A stretch of DNA of 64,000 nucleotides from the NCBI GenBank assembly GCA_977006965.1, contig OZ345366.1, forward strand, positions 2,418,001 through 2,482,000, written 5' to 3'. Position numbers and translations under genes: made by a program. Under the pieces are notes generated by a model that was not told where the DNA came from, did not search any database, and worked only from the letters and a program-made list of their open reading frames with translations. Within the stretch, counting starts at the first letter, position 1; every line of letters begins with the position of its first letter. Shown here piece by piece: positions 53,815 to 63,770 of this stretch. This DNA is from Phymatolithon calcareum. Taxonomy: Eukaryota > Rhodophyta > Florideophyceae > Hapalidiales.

Positions 53815-54780
53815 AATATGGAATATTTGAAGACCCGACACAAAAAGTATCTGGATATCATCTGAAGACGAGGACAAGCATGCGTACGAATTGAGTCCTA
53901 CGGCCTCTATGCAGTGTGTGATTCTCTGTGACGAGGATGGAGGTATCGTCGATTTGTACAGAACCATCCCTATCAATATCAAGAACGCAGAGATATTACT
54001 GTTGAACGTCATTGGAACTGTGCTGGAACTTTGGCTATCTGCCGGAGCTTTCCGTTCCTCATACAACGTGGAAGACTTTGCCGCCGTTCATGCCTTTCAA
54101 AAATTGATGAAACGCCGGTTTGCGCTTGGAAGCACTATACTTTTGTTCGCCGACTGCAAGAGTTGCATCGATTATATTAACGGCCAACCACGGATGCACG
54201 GGGAAATGATAAGGAAACTTTTATGCCCTATGGAACAACTAATGTCCGAGGAAATTTCCATCGAAGCCATTTGGATACCGAGTCACTACGAAATTCAAGA
54301 AGCAATGCTGCTGACGAGCTAGCTCACAGGGGTATTATTGATCGAAGACTAGTTGGCTACCAGAGAGTTTCGCTCACACTCGAGGCAGCGAGATCCATCA
54401 TCAAATCATCCTTTTAAACCCAAGCCATCGCTATCCCGACACTTCCCGACGGTTTTCCAATATCGCACAGACGATCTGAAGTGATCTTATTCCAGCTAAT
54501 TGGGGACTGTACCCCTCGGGAGGCCGCTTTTCACAATGGGGACAGCTTGGATCACTGGCGTACGATCCATTTGCAAAATGCGTAATTCCGGATGAAAATC
54601 TGTAGTTACGCTGCTCTGCCTGCAGACGAAAGTATATTGGACGAGTGGGAACCAAGACTGTAGAAGAATGATGCCGTGAGAATCCACTAGACGTACTCAA
54701 ATTCTGAACAATGAGAAGCTGTTTTCAAGCAGCTTCAGACGCTTACCTTGTGTGTGAGTGATCTTTCCGCAATAAAGAAT
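53815..54780 (+). mobile_element. LINE relic with RNase H domain
   Basis: The 53891-54322 frame holds LLFADCKSCIDYINGQP and AIWIPSHYEIQEA; after a one-base frameshift near 54300 it continues NAADELAHRGI, together giving the Asp, His and Asp motifs of LINE RNase H (..PSH..I..N..AD.LA). It is followed by SLTLEAARSIIK and a decayed C-terminal RSEVILFQLIGDCTPREAAF. No RT domain is upstream. A related tail lies at 37840-38240. Confidence 0.7.
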
Positions 54781-54789
54781 GAAAGAATA

Positions 54790-55447
54790 TTGGAACATTC
54801 GAGTAGCCATCCCTGATTTTATGTTTAATGGAGTTCATTCTCACGGAGACTCGAGAGATTACTTCCATGCTCTACTGAAGACCAATGGAAGGTGAAAAGT
54901 TCGTGGGGTAGCGATATTAGAAAAGTCATTCACGCCGCACTGACTTGTGGCACCAGTTTATAGATGGGTAGTAGTGCGCCGTTCTAAAGCGTTTTGGGCT
55001 CTCTGATGATTTTATGCTCGCTATCGAAAGAACTGTTTTGAATGTTTGCAACGGACATCAGGAAAAAAGCATGTATATCTCTCTTGCTGAAAGACACACT
55101 TCAAGACGTGTTTCAATATGTGCATCTTACTTAAGCTTCCGCCGTCTTCCACTTTTGATTAAGACCAATTTGTGCATTACCTGACCGACAGACGCGGAAT
55201 GCTCAAATCGACTGTTTCTTTCTTTTATTGCAGAAAACACTAATTTAAGTTAGCGCCTTGGGATATTTCCAAACAGCCCTCAATACTCATGAATTTGAGT
55301 ACTTAATCGACTGTTTATAATAGTTCACTTGATTCAGAAAGCAATTGCAGCTTCTAACGAATTACGATCTCAAGCTAAATAACAAGTTACTGTCTGGCGA
55401 CAGATAAATAGGTTGAGAGATTACGATGGAACTGCTAGAAAGGCAGC
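54790..55447 (-). repeat. 3' flank of the right Cys-rich gene (segmental duplication)
   Basis: Reverse complement of 45310-45860, with insertions and deletions in the middle. No additional gene is seen. Confidence 0.6.
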
Positions 55448-57847
55448 TTAATAGCACCACTTGTAGTGCTTTCCTGGAAGCGACTTGCAAATGAGCCCTC
55501 GAGCACAAACCCAGTACGGATCATCACATCGCTGCCCACGGGACATCGGCTTCCTACACTCTTTGCTGCCCTTAATACCAGCACAAAGATGGTTATTGCT
55601 GCACATCAAATACTTGCCCTCGCATTTGTAGCCCGATTTCAGCACTTTGAAACAAATACCGAAAGCACTCTTACCCTGTTTCTTACAGTAGTGACCTTCC
55701 ATGCAATTTCCATAGTAACTCCCACACTTACGTCCCAAGTACACCGGGCCCATGCACTTCTTGACCTTCTCGCCAACGCAGGACAGCCCATGACCGCACA
55801 CCATGTTCACGGCAAACTTTCCATCACATCGTCCATACGCTTTGGTTACACCAACACACTTTCCTCTCCCCTTTCTCGTGGCCAAACAAACAAGATTCGA
55901 CTCGCAATAGTGATACGGAATACCGCAAACGCCGCCCTTCTTGGCAAGGTACTTGCACTTTCTCTTCCCTGGGTATCCAACGCACGACAGTCCCGCCTTG
56001 CAGTACATATGACTTCCCTCGCAACTAGCGTTCAACTTCATCACTCCAGAACATCTCTTCTTGTTGCCCTTGCCGTAGCAAGTAAATCCAGACTTGCAAA
56101 CCACAAACGGCTTGACGCATTGACCACCCTTTCCAGAAGGTCTCACGCAACGACTCTGGCTGCCCCATTTGGCACACACAAGTCCTTTGCTGCAATGCAA
56201 GTACTTGCCCTTGCAGCTGCGGTTAATATTGATGTACTTGATACAATAGCCCTTGTAGCAAGTATACCCCGCCTTGCAAGTGTTGTACCGACCGTCGCAT
56301 TTTCCACCAAGATCCCCAGTTGGCCAGCACTGCTTGCGAGCCCCACGAGGACCGACGCATTTCGAATGACCACTGCACACCATGTACCGGCCAGTACAGT
56401 CACCGCCCTTCTTCATCACACCGACGCATCTCCTACCGCCATAGATCTTGCGACATTTCAATCCCTTCGAGCAGAACCTGTACACTCCATCGCAAACGCC
56501 TCCCTTGGGAAGCGCCTTGAGACATCTCTTCCTGATGGACGGTCCCCTACATTCGAGGCCCTTTGTGCAAGCCATAAATTTGCCAGTGCAATCGCCGTTG
56601 TATCCCATGACCCCATAGCATCGAGCATATTTCCCCTTCCCCAGACAATACAGTCCCTTTGCACAGTAGTCGTACGACGAGTAGCACGGGCGACCCTTGC
56701 CCAATCCCTTTCTGCACTTCTTCTGTCCCTTGATGCCGACACACTTGAACCCGGTGTAACATGTCATGAACGGTCCACTGCAGTTTCCATTAGGTCCCAT
56801 AACGCCGTAGCACTTGGTCTGCCCTTTGAATTTGATGCAAGTGAGACCCTTGACACAGTAGTTGTATGAGTACCTACCAATCTGACATGTTTTCCCTTTC
56901 GCTCTGGCTCCCAAGCACTTCTTATGGCGTGGCTTCCCAACGCACGTATCGGTGCCTGCGCATGCCATGAATTTTCCACTGCAATTTTGATTCCTCTTCA
57001 TGACTCCAACGCAGCGCTTCGGTCCTTTTCCCCACTGATAGCACGTGAGGCCCTTTCTGCACAGCTTGTACGTGGAGCCACAAACATGACCCTTCCCAAG
57101 TGCGGCGATGCAGAGCGCTTTCTTGCCAGATCCAACACAAGTGAGTCCTTTGTGGCAAAGCATATGCTTCCCACCGCAATACTTGTTCCTTCCCATGAAT
57201 TGGACACATTTCTTACCCAAGAATCCTGACCCGTAGCACGTATGTCCCGGATAACACACAGCGTTCTTGTAGCCACAATAACGGCCCTTTGCAACTAGAA
57301 CCTTACAAACCATCCTGCCCTTTGGTCCCACACACTTAAATCCCCGTCTGCACAGATTGTACTTCTTGTCGCACTTCACCGCGTATCCTCCTTTTTGATA
57401 ACAGTATCCCTTGTAGCACTGAAGGCCATACTTGCAAACCGTTGCCCTCCGATCTCTGCAGCTCCCGCCAGCGGAAACCTTGTGTCTGCACAATGTCCCC
57501 CCATAACCGGCCTTGCAAGTACCCGGCTTGCTGCAGAGGAAGTATTTTCCATGGCATGGCTTACCGAGGGGCACGTATCGCTTGCAAACACCAAGTCCGT
57601 ACGGACTTTTTCCGATCCAGTAATCGCAGGTGAGACCCTTGCCACATTTGCGCCATTGACTGCAGTAGGCGCCGAGCTTTCCAGTGTGGTATCCATAGAA
57701 GCGCGAGAGAAGATTTAAAAATCCTCCGCTCGAAAGCCTGGCATTGGAGACATGTACTGTGCTTGTGGTGGGCACGGAGGCCGTCGTTAAAATAACTGAT
57801 GTGGCAAAAAACGCGACGAAAATCGCCATACGAGGCGCCGTCACCAT
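55448..57847 (-). CDS. Giant secreted protein of about 23 four-cysteine units, 799 aa
   Basis: Intact frame with signal peptide (MVTAPRMAIFVAFFATSVIL) and then about 23 consecutive units of 28-36 residues, each C-x5-8-C-x4-5-C-x6-12-C and usually starting G/N-x-x-C (e.g. CSGKFMACAGTDTC, CDGVYRFCSKGLKC). That is roughly 92 cysteines, many Lys/Arg and Gly, and a very basic product. The pattern (K-GL-C-x-n-C-G-V) is reminiscent of Dickkopf-N/EB-type disulfide modules, but that is an analogy. Probably an extracellular matrix or defence-related protein crosslinked by disulfides. The ATG at 57847 follows TATAAAA by about 120 bp. An inverted paralogue lies at 42910-45309. Divergent neighbour: the BASS gene, 930 bp away. 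Confidence 0.85.
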   Translation of the reverse strand: MVTAPRMAIFVAFFATSVILTTASVPTTSTVHVSNARLSSGGFLNLLSRFYGYHTGKLGAYCSQWRKCGKGLTCDYWIGKSPYGLGVCKRYVPLGKPCHGKYFLCSKPGTCKAGYGGTLCRHKVSAGGSCRDRRATVCKYGLQCYKGYCYQKGGYAVKCDKKYNLCRRGFKCVGPKGRMVCKVLVAKGRYCGYKNAVCYPGHTCYGSGFLGKKCVQFMGRNKYCGGKHMLCHKGLTCVGSGKKALCIAALGKGHVCGSTYKLCRKGLTCYQWGKGPKRCVGVMKRNQNCSGKFMACAGTDTCVGKPRHKKCLGARAKGKTCQIGRYSYNYCVKGLTCIKFKGQTKCYGVMGPNGNCSGPFMTCYTGFKCVGIKGQKKCRKGLGKGRPCYSSYDYCAKGLYCLGKGKYARCYGVMGYNGDCTGKFMACTKGLECRGPSIRKRCLKALPKGGVCDGVYRFCSKGLKCRKIYGGRRCVGVMKKGGDCTGRYMVCSGHSKCVGPRGARKQCWPTGDLGGKCDGRYNTCKAGYTCYKGYCIKYININRSCKGKYLHCSKGLVCAKWGSQSRCVRPSGKGGQCVKPFVVCKSGFTCYGKGNKKRCSGVMKLNASCEGSHMYCKAGLSCVGYPGKRKCKYLAKKGGVCGIPYHYCESNLVCLATRKGRGKCVGVTKAYGRCDGKFAVNMVCGHGLSCVGEKVKKCMGPVYLGRKCGSYYGNCMEGHYCKKQGKSAFGICFKVLKSGYKCEGKYLMCSNNHLCAGIKGSKECRKPMSRGQRCDDPYWVCARGLICKSLPGKHYKWCY

Positions 57848-57967
57848 GTCTGTTGTTCAGTTGCTGTAGATGAGCGAGGGTCCTTAGAGGTTGGAGATAA
57901 TGGAATGGTCGACTGATGCTCTCTTGTGTTCTGCCGCGAGTTGTCCAGAGCTGTTGTGGTGAGCCCG

Positions 57968-57974
57968 TTTTATA
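57968..57974 (-). promoter_or_regulatory. TATA box of the right Cys-rich gene
   Basis: Minus-strand TATAAAA in CAGGGTATAAAACGGG, 121 bp before the ATG; the same core as at 42792. Confidence 0.65.
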
Positions 57975-57979
57975 CCCTG

Positions 57980-58778
57980 GCAACTTGGTCCGGGAGGACT
58001 TTGGCTGGGATGCTCCACGTGTATTCAACCAGTACCCCATCGGGCTCTATCTCTTGCTACATCGTGGACGAGCTTCTGGAGTCCTTTTTGCCTGCCCAAT
58101 GACTTGTCTCTATTCTCATTGACCGCGTTCAACAATGGGAGAATGAGTAAATTGAGGTGGCAGGAAAACCACGGCATCGCAGAAATTACGCCCGCAAAAG
58201 CTGGATTATCTTTTTCGAATTTTGGTGTTCGCCGATGGTAGAGGTACTGCGCCAAGATTTTCAATCCGCCTTAGGTACTTCATGACCGAGAACGCATCGA
58301 ACACGAAACGTAGTGGACAGAATTTCCCATTTTCAAGCGTCGGACGATACTCAAACGCGAGGCATGTGAGGATAATGGAATAAATTCGGAAAACGAATTT
58401 CTGAACCCAGACCAGTTTGGAGCGCCTCGCAGATTGTGAGCCTATTCGATGGAACCGTAGCTCATCGAGGTATTGAATTTATGAGCAGGGTTGAGTATTC
58501 ATCTTCTGATTTCAGCTGCGCTCCCCACTCGGTCTCCTTCGCCTTCACGAAACCTCTTTCCCGCACTACATTAATCCTTCTTGTCACCTTTTCTCCATTT
58601 CCTCCCCACTTGCCCTTCCGTCCTGGCCAGAGCCACTGCAGAGGCAATTGACGACCAGAACCAACTTTCCCTTTTCGCCGCACATTTGTCATACTGTGCT
58701 CGCCAGTTCAGCACATCCGATCCGCCTGCCCTTGTTTTCGGACGCATTCCCTCGCCGAGCCTCTTCGCACCGTTGAAG
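57980..58778. promoter_or_regulatory. Divergent intergenic region between Cys-rich gene and BASS gene
   Basis: Contains the Cys-rich promoter and, to the right, the pyrimidine-rich region before the BASS ATG (58550-58640). An open frame continues upstream of that ATG but starts without ATG and is not taken as coding. Confidence 0.35.
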
Positions 58779-59975
58779 ATGGCAACGGCCTTTATCGTGC
58801 CTCCCGTCGCATCTGCGGCAACCCGTACTCGGGTCTCGCCTCATCTTCACCGCGCCCGTTCCAGTCGCCTCTTTGGGACCCCTTTATCGCAGCGGGCGAC
58901 GCTACATCTGCATCGTCCGCGCACGATCGCCTGTGCGGCTCCATCCAGTCCTGTACCTCAGTCCGTCGTCAACCCCACGCCGCATTCTCCCACCCGTCTC
59001 GCCCGTCTTCGCGAAACGCTGATAACTCTTTTTCCGGTATGGGCTGTGCTCGCCGCCCTACTCGCGATACGATTCCCAGGCTTATTTTCCTCCATAGGCC
59101 CTCGTACAGTGCGTGCCTCACTGGCACTTCTCATGTTGTCGACCGGTCTCACACTGTCGGCCGCGCAATTGCGTCGAGCCGCTGCTCGTCCTGTCCCTGT
59201 TTCTTTTGCGCTTCTGGGCTGTTTCGTCGGCATGCCATTACTCGCCCTGCTGGTATCGCACGTCTTTGCGCTGTCGCCGTCCATTCGAGCCGGTCTTCTT
59301 CTTGTCGGTATTGTGTCCGGGGGACAGATGAGCAATTTATGCACCAACATTGCACACGGAGATGTGGCTATCAGTGTTGCGATGACGACCGCGACCACCC
59401 TCGCCGCTGCACCCGTACTGCCGTTCCTTTCTAAATTACTGCTTGGCGCGGCTGTGCCTGTCAATCCTGTCGCGCTGGCTATTTCTACAGTGCAACTCGT
59501 GCTCGCACCGGTTCTGCTCGGCGCGTTGTTGTCAGGTCCGACCAAACCGATCCGTCCGATTCTCCCACTTGTCGGAATGGTTCTCGTTCTCATCCTTATT
59601 CTTGGGCCATGTGCAAGTACGGCGTCGTTGATCACAGCGTCATTCGCCACACTGGCCGCGCCGGTCACATTGCTGCATCTTGGTGGGGGGTTTGTGGGGT
59701 ACACGATGTCGAAATTTGTCCGCACAAGGGAAACTGTCGCTAGGGCGATGGCTTTCGAAATTGGGTTCAAATCACCGGCGCTGAGTTTTGTCCTTGCCAC
59801 GGTGCACTTTGCAGATCCCGCTATCGCGCTCCCTAGTGCTGTGTCCGTCATCATTCTCGCGCCACTTGCTGCACTTTGCGCTGTTTTGTTCCGCCTCGTC
59901 CCTATCAAACACCAGGTGGAAGCGGCTAATGATGGGACACTTGCGGCGTCGGCAGTACCCGAAAAAAGCGAATGA
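58779..59975 (+). CDS. BASS-family sodium-coupled transporter, plastid-targeted, 398 aa
   Basis: Bile acid:sodium symporter (BASS) family proteins of plastids import organic anions such as pyruvate or 2-keto acids with sodium. The ATG at 58779 is the first in frame and starts a Ser/Arg/Thr/Ala-rich, acid-poor leader of about 65 residues (MATAFIVPPVASAATRTRVS), as for transit peptides. About nine or ten hydrophobic helices follow. Family motifs: VGIVSGGQMSNLCTNIAHGD followed by VAISVAMTTATT (the conserved GG..SN....A.G...LSV..T block) and RAMAFEIGFKSPALSFVLA (the E-G-.-S.L-VLA block). The substrate cannot be read from sequence. The length is typical, the frame intact. The gene converges on the acyltransferase gene. 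Confidence 0.87.
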   Translation: MATAFIVPPVASAATRTRVSPHLHRARSSRLFGTPLSQRATLHLHRPRTIACAAPSSPVPQSVVNPTPHSPTRLARLRETLITLFPVWAVLAALLAIRFPGLFSSIGPRTVRASLALLMLSTGLTLSAAQLRRAAARPVPVSFALLGCFVGMPLLALLVSHVFALSPSIRAGLLLVGIVSGGQMSNLCTNIAHGDVAISVAMTTATTLAAAPVLPFLSKLLLGAAVPVNPVALAISTVQLVLAPVLLGALLSGPTKPIRPILPLVGMVLVLILILGPCASTASLITASFATLAAPVTLLHLGGGFVGYTMSKFVRTRETVARAMAFEIGFKSPALSFVLATVHFADPAIALPSAVSVIILAPLAALCAVLFRLVPIKHQVEAANDGTLAASAVPEKSE

Positions 59976-59984
59976 AAGTTTCGC

Positions 59985-60795
59985 AATTTGGAAAACTGTT
60001 ACCTTAAATGGAAACCAGGTGTTCTAGTATCTATACTGCATGGGACCAGAGACCGGTGTGCCCCCGCGTGATTGTATTCTATTGCCTCGCGGAACGAACT
60101 CCGGGAAGATCCACAAGAAGAACTCCCAATTCGAACGAATTGCGCGCATGCGACAAAATATGTCTCCAGTAGAAATCCAATGAATTAACAAACCGCGGAT
60201 CCGCGATGTAGTTTCCATCTTATCATTGCGCGCCGCAATAGCTTGGACTTTTTCGCTTTTTCATCTACTGCATCTTTCGCATGAGGATGGATTAAGGAAT
60301 AAACTGCAGAATCTCTCTCCCCTTGTTGTGCTTCAACGAACGACGACCTTTCGCATTCCCGGCATTGTCAGATGAGGTCTAGCCGAAATTAGGGTATATT
60401 GCACTCTAAACTGCGCTGGCAATTCTTCGTAGGCAGCTTTCAAAATTTCAGACCATGAAGGTTATATGCAGCAAGCACTAGCACTTTGACCCCAGAGTCT
60501 CTTTCGACGTGCAATACGATCCCTCCTTTTTCTACCTCAGTTATTATCATCCAATCTTCCGTAGCCTTAACGCATCGTTATTCTGTATGGCCTGGCTCCT
60601 GGGGTTGGTGGTTGGTAACCAGTACTGCGAAGCTCATATTTCCAAGAATTGTCTGGCAAACCAAGAATTCTTGTGTTTCGAAATCGAAACTTGAATACTG
60701 TTGGAAGCAAAACCGGGATCTCATACGTTTAAGACCATTGTATTCACTTTTCACACAAAAGGTAGGCTATTCTTTTTAACCTTTCGAAAGACGCT
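59985..60795. other. Convergent spacer, nothing recognised
   Basis: Between the 3' ends of the BASS and acyltransferase genes. Short frames only (up to 97 codons). No clear poly(A) signal in optimal position was picked out for either gene. Confidence 0.35.
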
Positions 60796-60797
60796 AC

Positions 60798-62897
60798 CTA
60801 TCGTTGCCATCGACGATGATGCAGCTGAAGCATGGACCCTATTGCCTTGGAAGCATGCCATGCGCCCTGATTGTTCAAATGCACACCCTCCCAGTATATA
60901 ACGTCACTCGATAATGACTGAACATTCGCTCCCTCAGGTTTCGTGACCTGCTCCGGTGGAATCGTTAGGATACAATCAGAACTGTCCTCATCCTCTTCAC
61001 AGAAAGCAGGAAACTGATCAAGGAAACTGCACCCCCTCATGCTTCGCTCATTCTCGAAGAAGCTCTTCAGACGATCGTTCATCCGCCCTTGTGCAATCGG
61101 TTTCTTAAAACTCGTCAGACATTCATCTGCAAACCCAAACAACCAATTCAGTGTTCGGCGTACGACCATTTCCCTGAGAACGTAGCACGACAGCGCTGAT
61201 TCGAAGTGACGCTCACCCATTACCGGTGTATCTCCGATGACGGTGACATTGTGTCCAATGGAGTGCATGTTCTTGCACACGCTGCGAAAGTACTGAAAAG
61301 CGCCTGTTCGCGCATCGGTCAGAGCGCTCTCTCCTCGAAGCTGTATGAAACGCAGGTGCCAATAATCCGCGAGCAGGACATGTTGAGAAGGTAAATTGCT
61401 CAAGACACGCATCCGCTTGCGGTTGTCAGAGTAGCACGAGTATATGACCCACGGCCAGGGGTGACTCTCGTCGGACAGAAGTGGACAGCTGTGGTGGTAG
61501 AATATCAAGTAAGACTCATTGCGTTGCAGAGCGAGAAGGCGGAATGCCGGTATGAGATGGTTAGCAAATGAACTTCCGATGAGTACGGTTGAAATCGGCA
61601 GCGGCAGGTCATGCACTGGAGCGGGGCCGATATAGCAATGCTGCGGAGGTTCCTGACCATGGAGTGGTTTGAAAATAGAATGATCTCTTGGAAGCGGTCT
61701 GCAAGGCATCTGGTTGTATTGCCGTGATTTCTCGAACATGCGATTGGTGTTCGGAACTGAACGCGCTTCATTGTACCCCTGTGTTACAACGGAACAGAGC
61801 GAGAGCATGAGCGTGAATGCGAGAAGTGAAAACAGTGCCGTACACTTCGCGAATGATCTCTTGTAGCGCAGGGGATTTTCCACGGTGTTGTGCAAAACGT
61901 AGGCTAGGGAAAATGTTAAGACGAAAATTGATGGCTTGTTCACGTTGTTGTTTCCCTCTGTGTCGAATACGAACAATGAATAGACCCAAATCGGCCAATG
62001 CACAAGGTAGCTTGCATAGGATAAGTTGGCAATAAATCGAACATGAGATGTTGCTAGAAAATGTTGGCTTATGAATGAATTTGGACTAGCTATCAATAGC
62101 GACGTTCCGAAAAGCGTTGGTAGCGAGGAAAAGCCCGGAAGTTTTGACTCTGACGGGGAGAAAACAGCGTAATTGACCAGAACCAGACCAAGGAAGGCGG
62201 TGACATGATGAATTCGTGTACGCTGGAGTATAGCCGTAAGATGGTTGTAGTGCACGGAAAGTAGACCACCCAGCGTAAACTCAAACATGCGGGTTGGCAA
62301 AGAAAAGAATGTAGTTGAGGCTCCACGTGCGCCGATGCACCACGCACAGATAAGAGAGGCTATCGTGACAATGGCGAAAGCGATGGAAAGTATACGTTGT
62401 GAGTTTCCAAAGCGATGGTTAATCGCGCGAATGAAGAGCGGCCAAACGAAGTAGAACTGTTCTTCGAGAGAAAGTGACCAGGTATGGAGTAGCGGCTTGA
62501 GCTCTGCAGTGATGTCGAAGTAACCCTCCGTGTTCAGGAAGTACATGTTACTGCTGAAGAGCAGGGCGAATGCTGAAGACTTTCCGACGGCCTCTTGCAG
62601 CTTCGGTGTAAATACTAGCAGCGAAATTAGAAGGGTGATCGCAACCGTGACCAGCAGAAGCGGGTAGAGACGCCAGAAACGACGGATTAGAAAACCGGAC
62701 ATTGAGAACGTGCCGCTGGCAACGTCGCGGCGAATAATACGGGTCATGAGAAAGCCGGAGAGGACAAGGAAAATGTCGACGCCGAGGTATCCGCCGGTGG
62801 CACCGAAGACACGGAAGTGGAACAGAAGAACGTAGGTCAGGGCGAGGGCGCGCAGCCCGTCAAGGTGGGGAAGATATTCGAGCGTGGTTGCCTTCAT
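60798..62897 (-). CDS. Membrane acyltransferase (AT3/OafA-like) with C-terminal SGNH-like domain, 699 aa
   Basis: Integral-membrane O-acyltransferase, probably moving acetyl groups to a carbohydrate. The ATG at 62897 is the first in frame and directly begins the AT3 domain: YLPHLDGLRALALTYVLLFH (the conserved H..LDGLRA..., with a later H), GGYLGVDIFLVLSGFLM, RRFWRLYP, and TWSLSLEEQFYFVWPLF, all hallmarks of acyltransferase-3 proteins, with about ten membrane helices up to residue 390. The C-terminal part has VLIGSSFANHLIPAF (SGNH block I-like) and WEGVHLNNQGAWHASK (late D/H block; Asp replaced here by Glu-Gly-Val-His). This AT3-SGNH layout is best known from bacterial polysaccharide or peptidoglycan O-acetylases, so horizontal acquisition is possible. 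Candidate substrates in a red alga are cell-wall galactans, by inference only. Confidence 0.88.
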   Translation of the reverse strand: MKATTLEYLPHLDGLRALALTYVLLFHFRVFGATGGYLGVDIFLVLSGFLMTRIIRRDVASGTFSMSGFLIRRFWRLYPLLLVTVAITLLISLLVFTPKLQEAVGKSSAFALLFSSNMYFLNTEGYFDITAELKPLLHTWSLSLEEQFYFVWPLFIRAINHRFGNSQRILSIAFAIVTIASLICAWCIGARGASTTFFSLPTRMFEFTLGGLLSVHYNHLTAILQRTRIHHVTAFLGLVLVNYAVFSPSESKLPGFSSLPTLFGTSLLIASPNSFISQHFLATSHVRFIANLSYASYLVHWPIWVYSLFVFDTEGNNNVNKPSIFVLTFSLAYVLHNTVENPLRYKRSFAKCTALFSLLAFTLMLSLCSVVTQGYNEARSVPNTNRMFEKSRQYNQMPCRPLPRDHSIFKPLHGQEPPQHCYIGPAPVHDLPLPISTVLIGSSFANHLIPAFRLLALQRNESYLIFYHHSCPLLSDESHPWPWVIYSCYSDNRKRMRVLSNLPSQHVLLADYWHLRFIQLRGESALTDARTGAFQYFRSVCKNMHSIGHNVTVIGDTPVMGERHFESALSCYVLREMVVRRTLNWLFGFADECLTSFKKPIAQGRMNDRLKSFFENERSMRGCSFLDQFPAFCEEDEDSSDCILTIPPEQVTKPEGANVQSLSSDVIYWEGVHLNNQGAWHASKAIGSMLQLHHRRWQR

Positions 62898-63058
62898 GAT
62901 GGAATCGATGTAGCTCGCAAAGATGCGGATGGTCCCGTGCAAGAAGGGATAGAGCGCTCTGGACGGGAGTACATAGTGAACGAAACAATGGATTGCCTAA
63001 AGATGTGTTTTTGCTTGTTAGATTGATCGCGGCGGAATGTATCGGATCTCGGCCAGTT

Positions 63059-63275
63059 CAGCTTGCAAAAATGTCATAGAAACTACTGAAAAACTTCTTT
63101 CACAGTTGCGAAAAAATAAAGCAGTTTTTCAATGACGCTCGGGCGTCCGTTAGTGCGATCGGTGGCGGGACAACATTAGCTCAGCTTACGAAGAACTCAT
63201 AGAAACTACAGAAAAAAGGATTTTCGCGTTTCAAAAAAATAACTTAATGTTTTTGCTAATGCTTGGAGTGTCCGT
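63059..63275 (+). repeat. Imperfect direct repeat of about 95 bp
   Basis: 63059-63155 and 63182-63275 share TCAGCTTGC/TCAGCTTAC, TCATAGAAACTAC-GAAAAA and a closing CGTCCG motif. Located upstream of the acyltransferase gene. Function unknown. Confidence 0.55.
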
Positions 63276-63561
63276 CCGAGACGCCAATGGAGTGTCGTGA
63301 ACGACATGTCTCATACGTAAGATGATTGGATGGATCAAAGTGCAAGTGGCAAATGGATGTCGAAATTGATTTTTTCAAAAATTGAATTCAAATAGGACAT
63401 CACATGATGAGCCAGCATGCATGGATAGATAAGAATTTTTTGATATGCCGTCCATGGAAGCTGTAATGAAATCATCAGAGTAATGGATACCCATGTATCA
63501 AGGATTGACGGCGATGTTATCGTTATGAAGAACCTTAATTACCATGTGCCGCCAATCGTCG
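63276..63561. other. Spacer, nothing recognised
   Basis: No frame, repeat or RNA gene identified. Confidence 0.3.
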
Positions 63562-63569
63562 CCACGACT

Positions 63570-63762
63570 TTTTTATTCAAGTTTATTTAAAAGCCCCACA
63601 GACTTCCGAAGATATGGGCAAGGCTTCCTCTGATGCGACCTACCTTTGTGCAGCTCACGAAACGCCCACCAGAATGGCGGACGGGGAAAACTCAGGATTC
63701 AAGGTAATCCTATCTCAGTCCTCTATGGGGTTGTTGGTGCTTGGACTCCACCGCTAGGATAT
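63570..63762 (-). mobile_element. LINE copy F, extreme 5' truncation
   Basis: Only the 3' UTR of the A/E-type LINE: poly(A) as T-run at 63568-63575, then the sequence shared with 23300-23475 and 46215-46390 (CCACAGACTTCCGAAGATAT, GGGCAAGGCTTCCTCTGATG). Flanked by CCACGACT at 63562-63569 and 63763-63770. Apparent frames are UTR. Confidence 0.8.
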
Positions 63763-63770
63763 CCACGACT

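Noticed and set aside
58958-59986. 342-codon minus ORF over the BASS gene
   Set aside because: Antisense shadow without hydrophobic or domain pattern; the sense frame shows BASS motifs.
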